Of a DNA stretch of 64,000 bases, positions 8,266 through 16,374 are shown piece by piece; positions within the stretch are counted from its first letter, which is position 1; each line of letters begins with the position of its first letter. Under the pieces are notes generated by a model, which made no database searches, was not told the origin of the DNA, and saw nothing but the letters and a program-made list of their open reading frames with translations. Made by a program: the position numbers and the translations under genes. The DNA is from Bifidobacterium primatium (GTDB lineage: Bacteria > Actinomycetota > Actinomycetes > Actinomycetales > Bifidobacteriaceae): positions 335,830 through 399,829 of the forward strand of contig NZ_PEBI01000001.1 in the NCBI RefSeq assembly GCF_002802875.1. Direction: 5' to 3'.

Positions 8266-8443
8266 ACTCCCCTCAGTCGGCAAAGCCGACAGCTCCCCTC
8301 GGCCACGAGGGGAGCCAGAAAGAGACGATCACCAATCATGCGGCCTCCCTACCAAGACGAACTCCCCTCAGTCGGCAAAGCCGACAGCTCCCCTCAGCCG
8401 CGAGGGGAGCCAGAGAAAGACGATCACCAATCATGCGGCCTCC
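8266..8443. repeat. 95-bp tandem duplication with GC-rich hairpins inside the fetA-fetB operon
   Basis: Two near-identical units start at 8266 and 8361. Each opens with ACTCCCCTCAGTCGGC and contains a strong hairpin (GCTCCCCTC paired with GAGGGGAGC). Each ends in GATCACCAATCATGCGGCCTCC, which is the last few codons and stop of fetA. The copy next to fetB therefore carries a relic of the fetA 3' end. The hairpins could end or stabilise part of the fetA-fetB transcript. Confidence 0.85.
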
Positions 8444-9222
8444 TTGACGGAATCTTCGGCGGAGCCGCCGTCCCCGTGGGCGACGCGCATGGTCAGGCGG
8501 CCATCGGCGAGCGTGGCGATGCGATGCGCCCGGCCGTCCGGCGGCCGATGACGTATGCGCACAATCGCCATGCCGTCGGCCGCGGCGTGCACCATAATCG
8601 ACGCGACCTTCTCCGCGTTGTCGTCGTCAAGGCCGGCGTCCACCTCGTCGGCGAGCAGCACCTTCGGATTCGTCAGCAGCGTCCGCGCCAGCGAGACGCG
8701 CGCCGCCTGCCCGCCCGACAGATCATGCGGCGGCCTCATCAGGTCGATGTCCTCACAGCCCATCGCATCCAACGTCTTGCGGATGCGCGCATCCGGCAAC
8801 GCCTCTCGCGCACGAGCGTCATTGGAACGGAATAGCCTCGACAGTCCCCGCGTCCCGTTCGATGTCCCATCCCCATCGCCGCGCACCGCAAGCGTCCACG
8901 GCAGCCGAATCGCATCGGCGACGGTATAGCCCGGCAGAATCGGCTTCTGCGGCAGATATGCCACCATGCGCCGCCACTGCTGCGGCGTGAACTCACTCGA
9001 ATCACGTCCTGCCAATGCGAGCGTTCCCGATGCATGGGAATTCAATCTGGCGAATGCGGTGAGCAGACTGCTTTTGCCCGAACCGGACGGTCCTATCAAG
9101 TCGACGATCTCACCGCCGTCGACGACGAAATCAATGTCACGAAAGATCTCACGGTCCCCATCCGGGGACGGCACGACGCACGACATCCCGGCCGCGTCGA
9201 ACGTGAACGATTCCACTCCCAT
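8431..9222 (-). CDS. fetA: FetA-like ABC transporter ATP-binding protein
   Basis: A 263-residue ABC ATPase. Walker A is GPSGSGKSS, the signature is LSGGQAARVSLA, and Walker B is VLLADEVDAGLD, with VDAG replacing the usual PTSG/PTSA. The switch region is IVRIRHRPPDG, with a histidine at the expected place but without the common VTHD pattern. The family partner is the permease at 7453-8244. The ATG at 9222 opens directly into the conserved first strand; the open frame further upstream overlaps the response-regulator promoter and looks unrelated. Its 3' end is duplicated downstream. Confidence 0.82.
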   Translation of the reverse strand: MGVESFTFDAAGMSCVVPSPDGDREIFRDIDFVVDGGEIVDLIGPSGSGKSSLLTAFARLNSHASGTLALAGRDSSEFTPQQWRRMVAYLPQKPILPGYTVADAIRLPWTLAVRGDGDGTSNGTRGLSRLFRSNDARAREALPDARIRKTLDAMGCEDIDLMRPPHDLSGGQAARVSLARTLLTNPKVLLADEVDAGLDDDNAEKVASIMVHAAADGMAIVRIRHRPPDGRAHRIATLADGRLTMRVAHGDGGSAEDSVKEAA

Positions 9223-9352
9223 AATTGCGTACGTTACCGTCGGGCCGCAGCCACGACAATACCCAGCGTTTCTTAGCGGTTTCTTAGGCATACGGCGGTC
9301 TGATATAACCGGATGTAAGGCAGTTCCGACGCATGATGACGGAGGAAGCGGA

Positions 9353-10123
9353 ATGATTGAAGAGACGACCCGTACCATGATGCCGGAGAATGACGCGACC
9401 GGCAGCGCACCGGCCACGCGCACGCTCGCCGTTCCCGAACGCATGGACCCGGAACGGCTGCTGCTTCCCGCGCTGCTGCTCATCGAGGACGACCCGAACC
9501 TCGGCTCGATGACCGGCGAAATGCTCGGCGACCATTATCGCGTGGACTGGGCGCAGACCGCATCCGACGCGCGAGACCTATTGAAATCCAACCGTTATGA
9601 TGCGCTCATCGTCGACCGTCGCCTGCCCGACGGCGACGGCCTCGATCTCATCCGAACCTTGCGCGGCGGCGGCATCACCACGCCCGCGCTGGTGCTGACC
9701 GCGCTCGCCGACGTGGACGACATCGTCGAAGGCCTTGACTCTGGCGCCAACGATTATCTGACCAAGCCGTTCCATTTCGTCGAACTCGAAGCTCGGCTTC
9801 GCGCATTGCTGCGTGGATTCCATGCGCAGGCCGCGGCCGTCATGATCGGCGACTGGCTGCTCAAGCCCGACGCCGACGTCATCGAGGACCCGGACGGGCG
9901 GACCATCTCGCTCACCGACGCCGAGGCGAGGCTCCTCGCCGAGCTCGCCTCCTCGCCCGACCACGTCTTCAGCCGCGACGAACTGCTGTGCAGCGTGTTC
10001 TCCGGCGGCAGCGACCCCGGAACCGTGGATGTCTACGTGTCGTATATACGCGGCAAAACCACGAAGACCATCATCGAGACCGTGCGCGGCCGCGGATACC
10101 GCATCGGCGACCCGCAGGACTGA
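9353..10123 (+). CDS. two-component response regulator, OmpR/PhoB family
   Basis: A 256-residue regulator. An unusually long N-terminal tail of about 38 residues precedes the receiver domain, which has the acidic pair in LLIEDDP, the phosphorylated Asp in LIVDRRLPDGDG, and the lysine in YLTKPFH. The C-terminal winged-helix domain ends with the usual TVDVYVSYIRGK and TVRGRGYRIG. The ATG at 9353 follows GGAGGAAG. It is 37 bases upstream of the cognate histidine kinase and divergent from fetA, so the fetAB genes are possible targets by position. Confidence 0.9.
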   Translation: MIEETTRTMMPENDATGSAPATRTLAVPERMDPERLLLPALLLIEDDPNLGSMTGEMLGDHYRVDWAQTASDARDLLKSNRYDALIVDRRLPDGDGLDLIRTLRGGGITTPALVLTALADVDDIVEGLDSGANDYLTKPFHFVELEARLRALLRGFHAQAAAVMIGDWLLKPDADVIEDPDGRTISLTDAEARLLAELASSPDHVFSRDELLCSVFSGGSDPGTVDVYVSYIRGKTTKTIIETVRGRGYRIGDPQD

Positions 10124-10160
10124 TTCGAAGATCCAGGAAGATTCGGAAGGAAGACCGACG

Positions 10161-11198
10161 ATGCACAATGATTCCCATTCCGGCGAATCCCCCGATTCCG
10201 TCATTTCCGCCACGGCGAACAGCGGCGGTTCCGGCAACGTGGCCGGGCTTATCAGCCGGCGCATGACCATTGCCATGGCCATAATCACCGTGGCCGGCGG
10301 ACTCATATTCGTGCTTGGCGTGCTGTTCGGTTCGCGCCACGAATTCGCCGAACGCGGCCTCAACCCCAGCGCCATGTCGGTCGCCAAGGAATTCGGCTCG
10401 GGCATGATGGTCATCGACACGCGCAAGGCCGTTGCGCTCACCGTGCTGTTCGTGGCCTGCGTGGTCGCCGCCGTGGCGATCGTCGGCCACTATTACTCCC
10501 GCAAGGAGGTCGCGCCGCTGGAGCATGCGTTCGAGCTGCAGAAGGACTTCGTGGCCGACGCCAGCCACGAATTGAAGACGCCGCTCGCGGTGATCTCCAC
10601 GCGCATCGACCTCATCGATTTCCGACGTCAGCGAGACCAGTCCATCGACGACGCGCTCGACGACCTGCGCGGCGACGTCGACCGCATGAACGCCATCGTC
10701 ACCGATCTGCTGGTCGCTGCACGCGGCGCCGTGCATACGGAACCGGTGGCATTGGACGGGGTCATCGACCAGTCCGTCGCCGCCGTGCGCCCGCTCGCCG
10801 ACAAACGCGGCGTGCACGTCGAGACCCGCATCGACGGAGATCCCGCACACTTCATCGTGCAGGGCAGCGCAGTCGGTCTCTCGCGCTGCGTGGTCGCCGT
10901 GCTCGACAACGCCATAGCCCATGCGCCGCGTGATTCCGCGGTGACGGTCGCACTCGGATATCGGCATCATCGCGACGTCGCCATCCGCGTGACCGACCGC
11001 GGCCCCGGCATCGGCGACAATCCCGAACGCCTGTTCCGACGGTTCGCGCGCGACGACGACGGCACCGCGCATCAGGGCTACGGTCTGGGACTGGCGCTTG
11101 CCCGCGACGTGGCCTCGCGATACGGCGGCACGCTTGACGTGGAATCCACGTCCGATGACGGCACCACCATGCGGCTTACGCTGCCGCTGACACGCTGA
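10161..11198 (+). CDS. sensor histidine kinase
   Basis: A 345-residue membrane kinase. Two hydrophobic segments (about residues 36-57 and 94-114) flank a short extracytoplasmic loop. The dimerisation/phosphoacceptor box is DASHELKTPLAVI. The ATPase domain carries the N-box (VAVLDNAIAHAP), G1 (VTDRGPGIGD), the F-box region (LFRRFARDDD) and G2 (GYGLGLALARDV). It follows its response regulator by 37 bases with GGAAGGAAG before the ATG. The small sensing loop suggests an envelope or membrane signal; the stimulus is unknown. Confidence 0.9.
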   Translation: MHNDSHSGESPDSVISATANSGGSGNVAGLISRRMTIAMAIITVAGGLIFVLGVLFGSRHEFAERGLNPSAMSVAKEFGSGMMVIDTRKAVALTVLFVACVVAAVAIVGHYYSRKEVAPLEHAFELQKDFVADASHELKTPLAVISTRIDLIDFRRQRDQSIDDALDDLRGDVDRMNAIVTDLLVAARGAVHTEPVALDGVIDQSVAAVRPLADKRGVHVETRIDGDPAHFIVQGSAVGLSRCVVAVLDNAIAHAPRDSAVTVALGYRHHRDVAIRVTDRGPGIGDNPERLFRRFARDDDGTAHQGYGLGLALARDVASRYGGTLDVESTSDDGTTMRLTLPLTR

Positions 11199-11222
11199 AT
11201 CCGGCTTCGTTTCTGTCCTTTT

Positions 11223-11270
11223 AGGGTGCCTTTCGGTCGTTTTTCGACTCGAAAATGACCGAAAAGCACC
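11223..11270. repeat. dispersed palindromic intergenic element, copy 2
   Basis: This copy runs from GGGTGCC to GCACC with the inner pair TTTCGGTC and GACCGAAA. It lies between the converging histidine kinase and HhH-GPD genes, a terminator-like position for both. It belongs to the same family as the elements near 7369, 13552, 29385 and 39416. Confidence 0.65.
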
Positions 11271-11349
11271 GTAATGTCACGGAAATCGTGCTCGGCCTGC
11301 ACTTCCCCACCGACGTGCTCGTCTCAGCGCTGGTCTGCCCGCTGATCTC

Positions 11350-12120
11350 CTACACGCTGTGGCGTATCTTCCACGACGCCAGGAACGATTCGGCCTTGGC
11401 GTCGTCGTCGCGGTAGGCCTTGCCGAATTCGTCGATCAGCCCATGGAACTCCTTGAGTTCGGCGACGTCCAATGACGTGGCGAGCACCGGCGGTTCAATG
11501 GCGGCATGGAACCGGGGATACCCCGCCGGCACGGTGAAACCGAGGAATTCCAACAGTCGTCGCGCATAGGTGTCGGCCACGAACGCACGCCTGTCGAACA
11601 CGTAAAGCCTGAGGTCGTCGGCGGTCTCCCCGCCGATGCCGAACAGCGCCAGCAGCTCCCCGCGAAGCTCGGCGTCGGGGATGCCCGACGCCCCTTCGGG
11701 CGAGCCACCACAACGGTCGATGTACCAGCGGCTGAGCTCCCGCAACGTCCGGGACTTGTTCCGGTAGAATCCCGACGGACGGATGAGTCGCTGCAACATC
11801 GCATCATCCATGCCGGCGACCACGTACGGGTCGAGGGCGTCGGCATCCCGAAGCGCCGCAAGAGACCGGGCTGCGTTGCCCCATGCCGCGTTCTGGGTAA
11901 GCACCGCCCCGGTCATGATCTCGTACGGCCCGTCGGCGGGCCACCAGCCGGTCGGCCCCATCTCGCGCAGCATCACGTGAAACAGTTCCGTCAGATATTC
12001 CGGCGACGGCAATGCATACCGGCGGCGACCATGACGTCCGGGCCCGGCCGACGGTTGCGTCGCATGTCGCGCCGCCCGTCCGGACGTCCATTCCGTCGTA
12101 CGTTCAGGCATCCGTGCCAT
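11350..12120 (-). CDS. HhH-GPD base-excision DNA glycosylase (endonuclease III-related, MagIII-like)
   Basis: A 256-residue DNA repair enzyme of the helix-hairpin-helix superfamily. The start of the fold reads YEIMTGAVLTQNAAWGNA. The hairpin and catalytic region is LFGIGGETADDLRLYVFDRRAFVADTY, with the conserved Asp in VADTY. Where endonuclease III has a catalytic Lys in GVGRKTA, this protein has Glu (GIGGETA). It also lacks the four-cysteine iron-sulphur cluster. That fits a monofunctional glycosylase such as the 3-methyladenine enzyme MagIII rather than a true Nth. The gene overlaps the PadR gene by 17 bases and is probably co-transcribed with it. Confidence 0.8.
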   Translation of the reverse strand: MARMPERTTEWTSGRAARHATQPSAGPGRHGRRRYALPSPEYLTELFHVMLREMGPTGWWPADGPYEIMTGAVLTQNAAWGNAARSLAALRDADALDPYVVAGMDDAMLQRLIRPSGFYRNKSRTLRELSRWYIDRCGGSPEGASGIPDAELRGELLALFGIGGETADDLRLYVFDRRAFVADTYARRLLEFLGFTVPAGYPRFHAAIEPPVLATSLDVAELKEFHGLIDEFGKAYRDDDAKAESFLASWKIRHSV

Positions 12121-12661
12121 GGTCCGACGAATCGTCCGTCATGTCGAGTTCCTCGCGCAGCCATGCGAGTTCGGAGGCGATCTCGGCGTCGTGCACACGG
12201 ATGATGCCGCGTCGGTACGGGTCGTCGATCTGGTCGATCGACAGCGGGTTGCCGGCGTCGCAGTAGAAGAAGTGCACGTCCTGTCGGCTCAGCAGGTCGT
12301 ATCGTCGCCGCAGCACGGCGTCACGGTCGTTTTTGTCGGGGACGACGGAAAGGAACGTCAATACGATCGTCCATTTGGTGATGTCGGTGATATAGAAGCC
12401 GTCGGCGTTCCTTAATTCGTCGATCAGGCGCGCGCGGCCGGCGTCGAGCAGCGTGAATACGCGGCGCTGACGGCCGTCGCGCGGCTCGGACCGTTCGGAA
12501 ATCAGCCCGGCCTTGACCAACCGCGACGTTGCGGGATAGATGGCGCCGTCGCTGAACTTGCGGGCGAAGCCCTGCAGCTGCTCCATTTTCTTGCGCAGCT
12601 CGTAGCCGCACATGCATCGCTCGGACAAAAAGCCGAGAATCATCATCTCTATTACGCTCAT
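12104..12661 (-). CDS. PadR family transcriptional regulator
   Basis: A 185-residue regulator. The PadR winged helix begins at residue 1 (MSVIEMMILGFLSERCMCGYELRKKM), continues through FSDGAIYPATSRLVKAGLI, and has the wing RRVFTLLDAGRARL. A helical C-terminal dimerisation part follows. It is divergent from the NADP-reductase-like gene at 12882. The shared intergenic region contains several ATACCTC half-sites, including a perfect dyad, consistent with autoregulation and control of the divergent gene. Confidence 0.85.
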   Translation of the reverse strand: MSVIEMMILGFLSERCMCGYELRKKMEQLQGFARKFSDGAIYPATSRLVKAGLISERSEPRDGRQRRVFTLLDAGRARLIDELRNADGFYITDITKWTIVLTFLSVVPDKNDRDAVLRRRYDLLSRQDVHFFYCDAGNPLSIDQIDDPYRRGIIRVHDAEIASELAWLREELDMTDDSSDHGTDA

Positions 12662-12742
12662 GACCCCAGTATACCTCGTTTCGACACGCCGCGTTTAGAC
12701 ATATCTCGATTCGATGTATATAGTGATGACCAACGCAACGAA

Positions 12743-12761
12743 ATACCTCGAAAAGAGGTAT
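12743..12761. promoter_or_regulatory. PadR-type operator candidate, ATACCTC-N5-GAGGTAT
   Basis: A perfect inverted repeat, ATACCTCGAAAAGAGGTAT, lies in the PadR/NADP-reductase divergent region. An additional ATACCTC copy is near 12669 and a related ACATATCTCG is near 12699. The multiple half-sites and the neighbouring PadR gene make this the likely operator. The remaining bases between 12662 and 12881 hold no gene. Confidence 0.6.
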
Positions 12762-12881
12762 GTCGATGCGAGATAAAACGTCAGGACGAACGAACAGGAC
12801 GTTGCGACAACGAGCACCGTCGGAACGTCCGGAAAAACAACCGGCGGCGAACGCCGTCGGACCGACCGAAAGGAACCCATC

Positions 12882-13499
12882 ATGACGAACATCACCATCT
12901 TCGGCGCAGGCAACATCGGATCCGCCGTGGCCGGCATCGCCAAGAAGGCCGGCGCCAACGTGCAGGTCATCGACCGCAACCCCGACAAGGCCGCCGCAGC
13001 CGCCGAAGGCGTCGCCGGCGCGAAGTTCGGCGAGGCCATCACCGGCGACATCGTCGTGCTCGCCCTGCCGTTCCCCGCCTACGACGAGGCGATCGCCGCC
13101 TACGCCGACCAGCTGGCCGGCAAGACCGTGGTCGACGTGGCCAACCCCATCGACTTCACCACCTTCGACCTCGCTCTGCCGGAAGGCGCCACGTCCGCCG
13201 CCGAATGGCTGGCCGGCAAGCTGCCGCAGTCCACGGTCGTCAAGGGCTTCAACACCACGTTCGCCGCCACGCTGGCCACCGGCGTCAACGACGGCGAGCC
13301 GACCGTCGTGCAGCTGGCCGCCGACGACGAGGATGCCAAGAAGTCCGTCGCCGCATTCATCGAGGCCGCAGGACTGAAGACCGTGGACGCCGGCCCGCTC
13401 AAGCGCGCCCAGTACCTCGAGGGCTACGGCGCCCTGCAGATCGTCCTCGGCGTGACCGAGCAGACCCCGTGGACCGGCGGCTTCAAGGTCGTGAAGTAA
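12882..13499 (+). CDS. NAD(P)-binding F420-reductase/NADP-oxidoreductase family protein
   Basis: A 205-residue Rossmann protein. The dinucleotide motif is ITIFGAGNIGSAVAG (residues 4-18), followed by VVLALPFPAY and the conserved VVDVANPIDF and VVKGFNTTFA segments of the coenzyme F420-dependent NADP oxidoreductase (NPD) family. Bacterial members without F420 are usually of unknown physiological role, possibly flavin or quinone reductases. The ATG at 12882 follows AAAGGAAC. The divergent PadR regulator at 12104 probably controls it, a pattern common for stress-induced reductases. Confidence 0.8.
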   Translation: MTNITIFGAGNIGSAVAGIAKKAGANVQVIDRNPDKAAAAAEGVAGAKFGEAITGDIVVLALPFPAYDEAIAAYADQLAGKTVVDVANPIDFTTFDLALPEGATSAAEWLAGKLPQSTVVKGFNTTFAATLATGVNDGEPTVVQLAADDEDAKKSVAAFIEAAGLKTVDAGPLKRAQYLEGYGALQIVLGVTEQTPWTGGFKVVK

Positions 13500-13551
13500 G
13501 CGGACGGACTCCAGACGGACCGCCCCCTAATCCCCGGTGCAAACCGCACCC

Positions 13552-13645
13552 AAAACCCCGTTCCCCGCGATTCATGGTGCCTTTCAGTCGTTTTTCGGCT
13601 GATTTTCGACCAAAAAGCACCACGAATCGGCCGGAACGGGGTTTT
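13552..13645. repeat. dispersed palindromic intergenic element, copy 3 (longest), terminator-like
   Basis: This is the best-preserved copy. The outer arms AAAACCCCGTTCC (13552-13564) and GGAACGGGGTTTT (13633-13645) pair perfectly. The inner arms GATTCATGGTGC and GCACCACGAATC carry the family core. The outer arm ends in a T run on both strands, so it may be a bidirectional terminator after the reductase gene. Confidence 0.75.
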
Positions 13646-13691
13646 CCGCCATGAGCGTTGCGCTCCAGCTGGCATATGCTAGTGTTTAAAT

Positions 13692-13707
13692 GTCGAAACG
13701 TTTAGAC
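13692..13707. promoter_or_regulatory. operator-like palindrome GTCGAAACGTTTAGAC
   Basis: A 16-bp near-perfect palindrome (GTCnAAACGTTTnGAC) is followed by another GACGTTTAGA half-site and preceded by GTTTAAAT. All lie within 50 bases of the Old Yellow Enzyme start. It resembles a TetR/MarR-type operator. The ArsR and PadR genes are the nearest regulators, so the binding protein is unknown. Confidence 0.45.
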
Positions 13708-13740
13708 GTTTAGATATATAGCGTATGGAAGGAGAGCACA

Positions 13741-15111
13741 ATGACAGGAAAGATCACCACGGCGAACACCCGCATTCCGGCCAGCACCGGCATCCCGGCC
13801 AACGCTGACGTCACACAACGCCCGCTCGTAGCCGAGCCACTGACGCTGCCGTGCGGAGTGACGGTGAAGAACCGCTTCTACAAGTCGGCCATGAACGAGG
13901 CGCTCGCCGACCGCGACTGCGCGCCGACCGAAAAGCATGTGCGGCTATACCGGCGCTGGGCGGCCGGCGGCGCGGGCGTGCTCGTCACCGGCAACGTAAT
14001 GGTCGACCGCACGCAGCTCGGCGAGCCCGGCAACGTGGCCGTCGAGGACGAACGCGACCTCGCCATGCTGCGCCGTTGGGCTGCGGCCGGCACCGAACAC
14101 GGCGCGCACTGCTGGATGCAGATCAACCATCCCGGACGCCAGTCGCCCATCACCATCAACCGCAGTCCGGTCGCGCCGAGCGCCGGACGACTCGAAGGCG
14201 ACTACGGCCGGTTCTTCGCCAATCCGCGTGAACTGACCAGACCACAGATTCACGACATCATCCGCCGGTTCGCCACCACGGCGGGCATCGCCAAGAAGGC
14301 CGGGTTCACCGGCGTGGAGATCCACGCGGCCCACGGCTATCTCATCAATCAGTTTTTGTCGCCGCTCGACAACCATCGCACCGACGAATACGGCGGCAGC
14401 CTCGAGAACCGGGCCCGCTTCCTGTTCGAGATCGTCGACGCCGTACGCGCCGAAGTCGGCCCCGGCTTCCCCGTCGCCGTGAAAATCAACTCCAGCGACG
14501 TGCCCACAGCCGTCAAGGTGCCGCGTTCCGCCGATGAAGCCGACGAGAAGACTCCCGGCGGCTTCGACGAAAACGAGTCCATCTGGGTCATCAAGCGGCT
14601 TTCGGCCATGGGCGTCGACCTCATCGACATCTCCGGCGGCACGTTGGAAAAGCCCGTCATCCAGACGAATTCCGGTGCCAAGGAGGACGAGGCGCGCGGC
14701 GTCTACTTCACCGACTTCGCCGAACGCATCGCCGGTACGATCGATACGCCGATTGCCCTGACCGGCGGCTTCCGCAACGCAGTCGGCATGGAGAAGGCGT
14801 TGTCAAGCGGTGTAACGCAGATGATCGGCATCGCCCGTCCGCTTGTCGTCAAGCCGAATCTGCCGAATCTCATCATGAACGCGAAATGGCAGGGCACGGT
14901 CCGTCTGCCATGGATCACCACCGGTCTCAAGGCGCTCGACAAAGCATTCGGCGGCATTCTCGTCATCAGCTGGTTCGAGTTGCAGATGAACCGCATCGGC
15001 CGCGGCAAATCGCCGGATCCGCGCATCGGCGGATTACGCGCGCTGCTGTTCGCCATCCGACAGCATGGCATCGGCGCCCTCGCTCCCCGCCGCCGCAAAG
15101 GCCATCAGTGA
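13741..15111 (+). CDS. NADH:flavin oxidoreductase, Old Yellow Enzyme family
   Basis: A 456-residue FMN enzyme of the OYE family with a single TIM-barrel domain and no C-terminal iron-sulphur/FAD extension of the 2,4-dienoyl-CoA reductase kind. Diagnostic stretches are VKNRFYKSAMNEALAD, WMQINHPGRQSP, the catalytic FTGVEIHAAHGYLINQFLSP, and RTDEYGGSLENRARF; the FMN-phosphate site is near ALTGGFRNAVGMEKAL. Such enzymes reduce activated C=C bonds or nitro groups with NAD(P)H. GGAAGGAG lies just before the ATG at 13741. An SDR gene follows after 24 bases and an ArsR gene further down, suggesting one small xenobiotic or redox-stress unit. Confidence 0.88.
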   Translation: MTGKITTANTRIPASTGIPANADVTQRPLVAEPLTLPCGVTVKNRFYKSAMNEALADRDCAPTEKHVRLYRRWAAGGAGVLVTGNVMVDRTQLGEPGNVAVEDERDLAMLRRWAAAGTEHGAHCWMQINHPGRQSPITINRSPVAPSAGRLEGDYGRFFANPRELTRPQIHDIIRRFATTAGIAKKAGFTGVEIHAAHGYLINQFLSPLDNHRTDEYGGSLENRARFLFEIVDAVRAEVGPGFPVAVKINSSDVPTAVKVPRSADEADEKTPGGFDENESIWVIKRLSAMGVDLIDISGGTLEKPVIQTNSGAKEDEARGVYFTDFAERIAGTIDTPIALTGGFRNAVGMEKALSSGVTQMIGIARPLVVKPNLPNLIMNAKWQGTVRLPWITTGLKALDKAFGGILVISWFELQMNRIGRGKSPDPRIGGLRALLFAIRQHGIGALAPRRRKGHQ

Positions 15112-15135
15112 ATACGAGGAACGGAAGGAAATGCC

Positions 15136-15897
15136 ATGTCCATCGCCATCATCACCGGAGCCAGCTCGGGGCTCGGACGTCGATACGTCGATGCGGTAAT
15201 CGCCGAATGCCCGGAGGTCGATGAAATCTGGATCATCGCCCGCAATGCCGGGCGACTCGCCAAGGTCGCCGCCGAATACCGGCATCCGCGCATCGTGTCG
15301 ATGCCGCTTGACCTCGCCGACCCCCGAAGCCATACCCTGCTCGCGAACCGGCTGGAGGAACGACGGCCGGTCGTCCGCATCCTCGTCAACGATGCCGGCA
15401 CCGTGCTCGGCGGCGAATTCGCAGGACAGGATTCGCGACGTATCATGCAGATGCTGAGGCTCAACGTCATCGGCATCACGATGATGACGCGCGTATGCCT
15501 GCCGTACATGCGGCGTGGATCGATGATCCTGCAGGTCGGTTCCGTGTCCGGATTCGCGCCGAGCCCGAACCTCTCCGCCTACAGTGCCAGCAAAGCCTAC
15601 ATACGCACGTTCTCCATCACGCTGCGTCAGGAACTGCGATCGCAGGAAGTCCACGTCACCGCCGTGCAGCCCGGGCGCATGAATACGGCAATGAACAGGG
15701 GGAGGAACGGTTCGGGACTCGATGGCGGCCGGCTCGGCTGGATCCCACAGCTCGACATGGACCGGTTGGCCCGAAATTCGATTCGCGCGGCGAAACGCAA
15801 CCGCGCCACCTATACGATGGGAGCATTCAACAAGGCACTCGCCGTATTGACGAAAACCATGCCGATAAGCCTGTTCGTACGGTTTTCCGCGATGTGA
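15136..15897 (+). CDS. short-chain dehydrogenase/reductase (SDR)
   Basis: A 253-residue classical SDR. The NAD(P) motif is TGASSGLG (residues 8-15) and the structural motif reads NDAG. The active site has Ser in VGSVSGFAPSP and Tyr/Lys in YSASKAY. It follows the Old Yellow Enzyme gene closely and shares its strand, so the two are probably co-transcribed. GGAAGGAAATGCC precedes the ATG. The substrate is not deducible from sequence. Confidence 0.87.
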   Translation: MSIAIITGASSGLGRRYVDAVIAECPEVDEIWIIARNAGRLAKVAAEYRHPRIVSMPLDLADPRSHTLLANRLEERRPVVRILVNDAGTVLGGEFAGQDSRRIMQMLRLNVIGITMMTRVCLPYMRRGSMILQVGSVSGFAPSPNLSAYSASKAYIRTFSITLRQELRSQEVHVTAVQPGRMNTAMNRGRNGSGLDGGRLGWIPQLDMDRLARNSIRAAKRNRATYTMGAFNKALAVLTKTMPISLFVRFSAM

Positions 15898-15948
15898 CCA
15901 TGACGGTTCGCCGGTACAATGACATTCCGAACGGAAACGAGGTGGATG

Positions 15949-16317
15949 ATGGCGGATACAACATGTGACGGACCGATTCGCAGTCTGGAGATTCTCAACG
16001 AATGCATTCCGCTGTTCGAGACGCTCAAGGACCCGAACCGGCAGCGGCTGCTTGTGCAGCTGGTGTGCGACGGCCCGCAGACGGTGGGCGAGTTGTGCGA
16101 ATCCTCGACGCTGTCGCGCACGGCGGTCTCGCATCATATCAAGCTGCTTGAGCAGGCCGGATTCATCGACATTACCAAGGAGGCCACGCGCCGCATCTGC
16201 ACGGCCCGCGCCGACCGTTGGATGCCGTTGCTCGACGAGCTCGCGGCCGCGCTCAAGGCCGACCTCGCCGCCGCCGAAGCGGAGCAGTCAGTGCAGGCCA
16301 AGCAGGCGGCGCAATAA
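15949..16317 (+). CDS. ArsR family winged-helix regulator
   Basis: A regulator of about 122 residues. The ArsR fold is clear: LFETLKDPNRQRLLVQLVCDGPQTVGELCE, the recognition helix STLSRTAVSHHIKLLEQAGFI, and a short wing. The metal-binding ELCVCDL box of metal sensors is replaced by GELCESSTLS, so sensing through that site is uncertain. The C-terminus is a lysine/alanine-rich helix. GAGG at 15939-15942 fits a start at 15949; an ATG at 15919 is open but lacks a ribosome binding site and overlaps a TACAAT -10-like box. It may regulate the preceding OYE-SDR genes. Confidence 0.8.
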   Translation: MADTTCDGPIRSLEILNECIPLFETLKDPNRQRLLVQLVCDGPQTVGELCESSTLSRTAVSHHIKLLEQAGFIDITKEATRRICTARADRWMPLLDELAAALKADLAAAEAEQSVQAKQAAQ

Positions 16318-16374
16318 CGACACGGTCTCGGTCCGCGTTCCCGGCACGCAGCCATCCCGCACACGCCGCCGCAG

